From: an uncultured Campylobacter sp.
GTDB lineage: Bacteria > Campylobacterota > Campylobacteria > Campylobacterales > Campylobacteraceae
DNA: 14,598 bases
NCBI RefSeq assembly: GCF_938002845.1
Contig: NZ_CALKZP010000042.1
Coordinates: forward strand, 1-14,598
Reading direction: 5' to 3'
Both the position numbers and the translations under genes were made by a program. The notes beneath the pieces were generated by a model. It was not told the origin of the DNA. It worked only from the letters and a program-made list of their open reading frames with translations, and did no database searches. This document shows, piece by piece, positions 13,584 to 14,598 of the stretch. Every line of letters starts with the position of its first letter. Position 1 is the stretch's first letter.

Positions 13584-14598
13584 ATGGAAAAATACGAAGG
13601 CTACAATCTCAGGCTACGCGACGCTCTCGTCGGCGTGCAGTTTTTATTCGTCGCGTTTGGCGCGCTCGTGCTGGTGCCGATATTAACGGGGCTTGATACG
13701 TCCGTGGCGCTGTTTACGGCGGGCATCGGCACGCTGCTGTTTCAGCTCATCACGCGCAAACACGTCCCGCCGATCTTTCTCGCGTCTAGCTTCGCGTTCA
13801 TTGCGCCGCTAAGCTTTGGCGTGAAAGAGTGGGGCATCGCCGCGACTATGAGCGGAGTGATTGCGGCGGGACTTTTTTACGTAGTTTTGAGCCTGCTCAT
13901 TAGGCTAAAAGGCGAGGGCTTTTTGCATAAAATTTTGCCGCCCGTAGTCGTCGGTCCCGTCATCATGACGATCGGCCTCATCCTCTCGCCCGCAGCCGTA
14001 AATATGGTCATGGGCAAGGGCAAAGAGGCGCTCTATACGCAGGGCCAGTCGCTTACGATCGCGCTCATCTCGCTCTCGGCGGTTATCGTCGTTATGATGT
14101 TTGGCCGCGGCATGCTGCGCCTCGTGCCGATACTTTGCGGCATCGCGGCAGGATACTGCGCGTCGCTATTTATCGGCATCGTGGATTTTACGCCGATTTT
14201 GTCCGCGCCGTGGTTTGTGCTGCCGCATTTCACCGCGCCGGTTTTTAAGCTCGAAGCCGTGATCTACATGGTGCCTATCGCCATCGCGCCCGCGATCGAG
14301 CACATCGGCGATATGCTTGCGATCAGCAACGTTACGAAGGAAAATTTCCTAAAAAATCCGGGGCTTAAAAGCACGCTGCTTGGCGACGGGCTTGCAACGT
14401 CGCTAGCAGGCTGCTTCGGCGGCCCGCCAAACACCACCTACTCCGAGGTCACGGGCGCGGTTAGCATCACGAAGGCCTATAATCCCGCTATCATGACTTT
14501 TGCCGCGCTTACGGCGATACTGCTAGCCTTCGTGGGTAAGCTTGGCGCCGCGCTCTCTACAATCCCCGCTCCCGTCATCGGCGGCATCATGCTGCTGC
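13584..14598 (+). CDS. uraA: Uracil permease UraA, NCS2 family (3' end missing)
   Basis: This nucleobase/proton symporter of the inner membrane imports uracil. The frame is open from ATG 13584 to the window edge, giving 338 residues of an expected 410-430. Multiple hydrophobic helices are visible. Family motifs include LRDALVGVQFLFVAFGALVLVP at the start, KILPPVVVGPVIMTIGL, APAIEHIGDM and GCFGGPPNTTYSEVTGA. The two acidic residues that contact uracil in E. coli UraA (Glu241 and Glu290) have counterparts at Glu239 and Glu288 with the same 49-residue spacing, favouring uracil over purines. The ribosome site is weak (GGGGA 9 nt upstream), and a long hairpin sits just before it, so translation may be controlled. 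Xanthine permeases of the same family are the main alternative. Confidence 0.93.
   Translation, partial: MEKYEGYNLRLRDALVGVQFLFVAFGALVLVPILTGLDTSVALFTAGIGTLLFQLITRKHVPPIFLASSFAFIAPLSFGVKEWGIAATMSGVIAAGLFYVVLSLLIRLKGEGFLHKILPPVVVGPVIMTIGLILSPAAVNMVMGKGKEALYTQGQSLTIALISLSAVIVVMMFGRGMLRLVPILCGIAAGYCASLFIGIVDFTPILSAPWFVLPHFTAPVFKLEAVIYMVPIAIAPAIEHIGDMLAISNVTKENFLKNPGLKSTLLGDGLATSLAGCFGGPPNTTYSEVTGAVSITKAYNPAIMTFAALTAILLAFVGKLGAALSTIPAPVIGGIMLL

Overview
The window looks like chromosomal DNA from a moderately GC-rich Campylobacter (campylobacterota), perhaps a relative of C. gracilis. The assignment rests on gene content: a divergent tungstate transporter locus (tupBC / tupA), an hrcA-grpE-dnaK operon, an atpB gene separate from the other ATP synthase genes with a small membrane protein overlapping its end, and gatB followed by gpsA. 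It also rests on non-coding DNA saturated with AAATTT/GAATTC-type words. The species name is a guess from composition; the gene identities are much firmer.

Layout from left to right. (1) The 3' part of a class V PLP aminotransferase/cysteine desulfurase-like gene (+), closed by a good intrinsic terminator. (2) A 527-bp AT-rich gap. (3) tupC and tupB on the minus strand, overlapping by ATGA, divergent from tupA (+), which ends in a strong terminator. TupC carries an unusual N-terminal tail of about 95 residues built from 5-residue repeats. (4) Another 527-bp gap with hairpins. (5) The heat-shock operon hrcA-grpE-dnaK (minus), with a near-consensus sigma70 promoter and a CIRCE operator that fix the hrcA start as a GTG at 8098. 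(6) A spacer containing a perfect 9-bp tandem array (GGAATTCTT). (7) atpB and an overlapping small membrane protein gene (+), then gatB (+). (8) A gene-free stretch of almost 1 kb containing phased AAATTT words. (9) gpsA (+). (10) A 593-bp spacer with two copies of a hairpin element, one inside a long inverted repeat just upstream of (11) uraA (+), which runs off the right end.

The functions are mostly housekeeping: tungstate import (TupA binds, TupB forms the channel, TupC hydrolyses ATP), protein folding with feedback repression (HrcA represses its operon at CIRCE; GrpE recharges DnaK), the proton channel of ATP synthase, Gln/Asn-tRNA amidation, glycerol-3-phosphate synthesis for phospholipids, and uracil uptake. 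No defence system, prophage, insertion sequence, CRISPR array, tRNA or rRNA was seen.

The unusual part is repeat biology. A short word with an invariant RAATTY core recurs as 15-bp units translated inside TupC, as a 9-bp non-coding array upstream of hrcA, and as 14-17-bp phased copies upstream of gpsA. Separately, a hairpin element is duplicated upstream of uraA. I found no clearly new multi-gene system.
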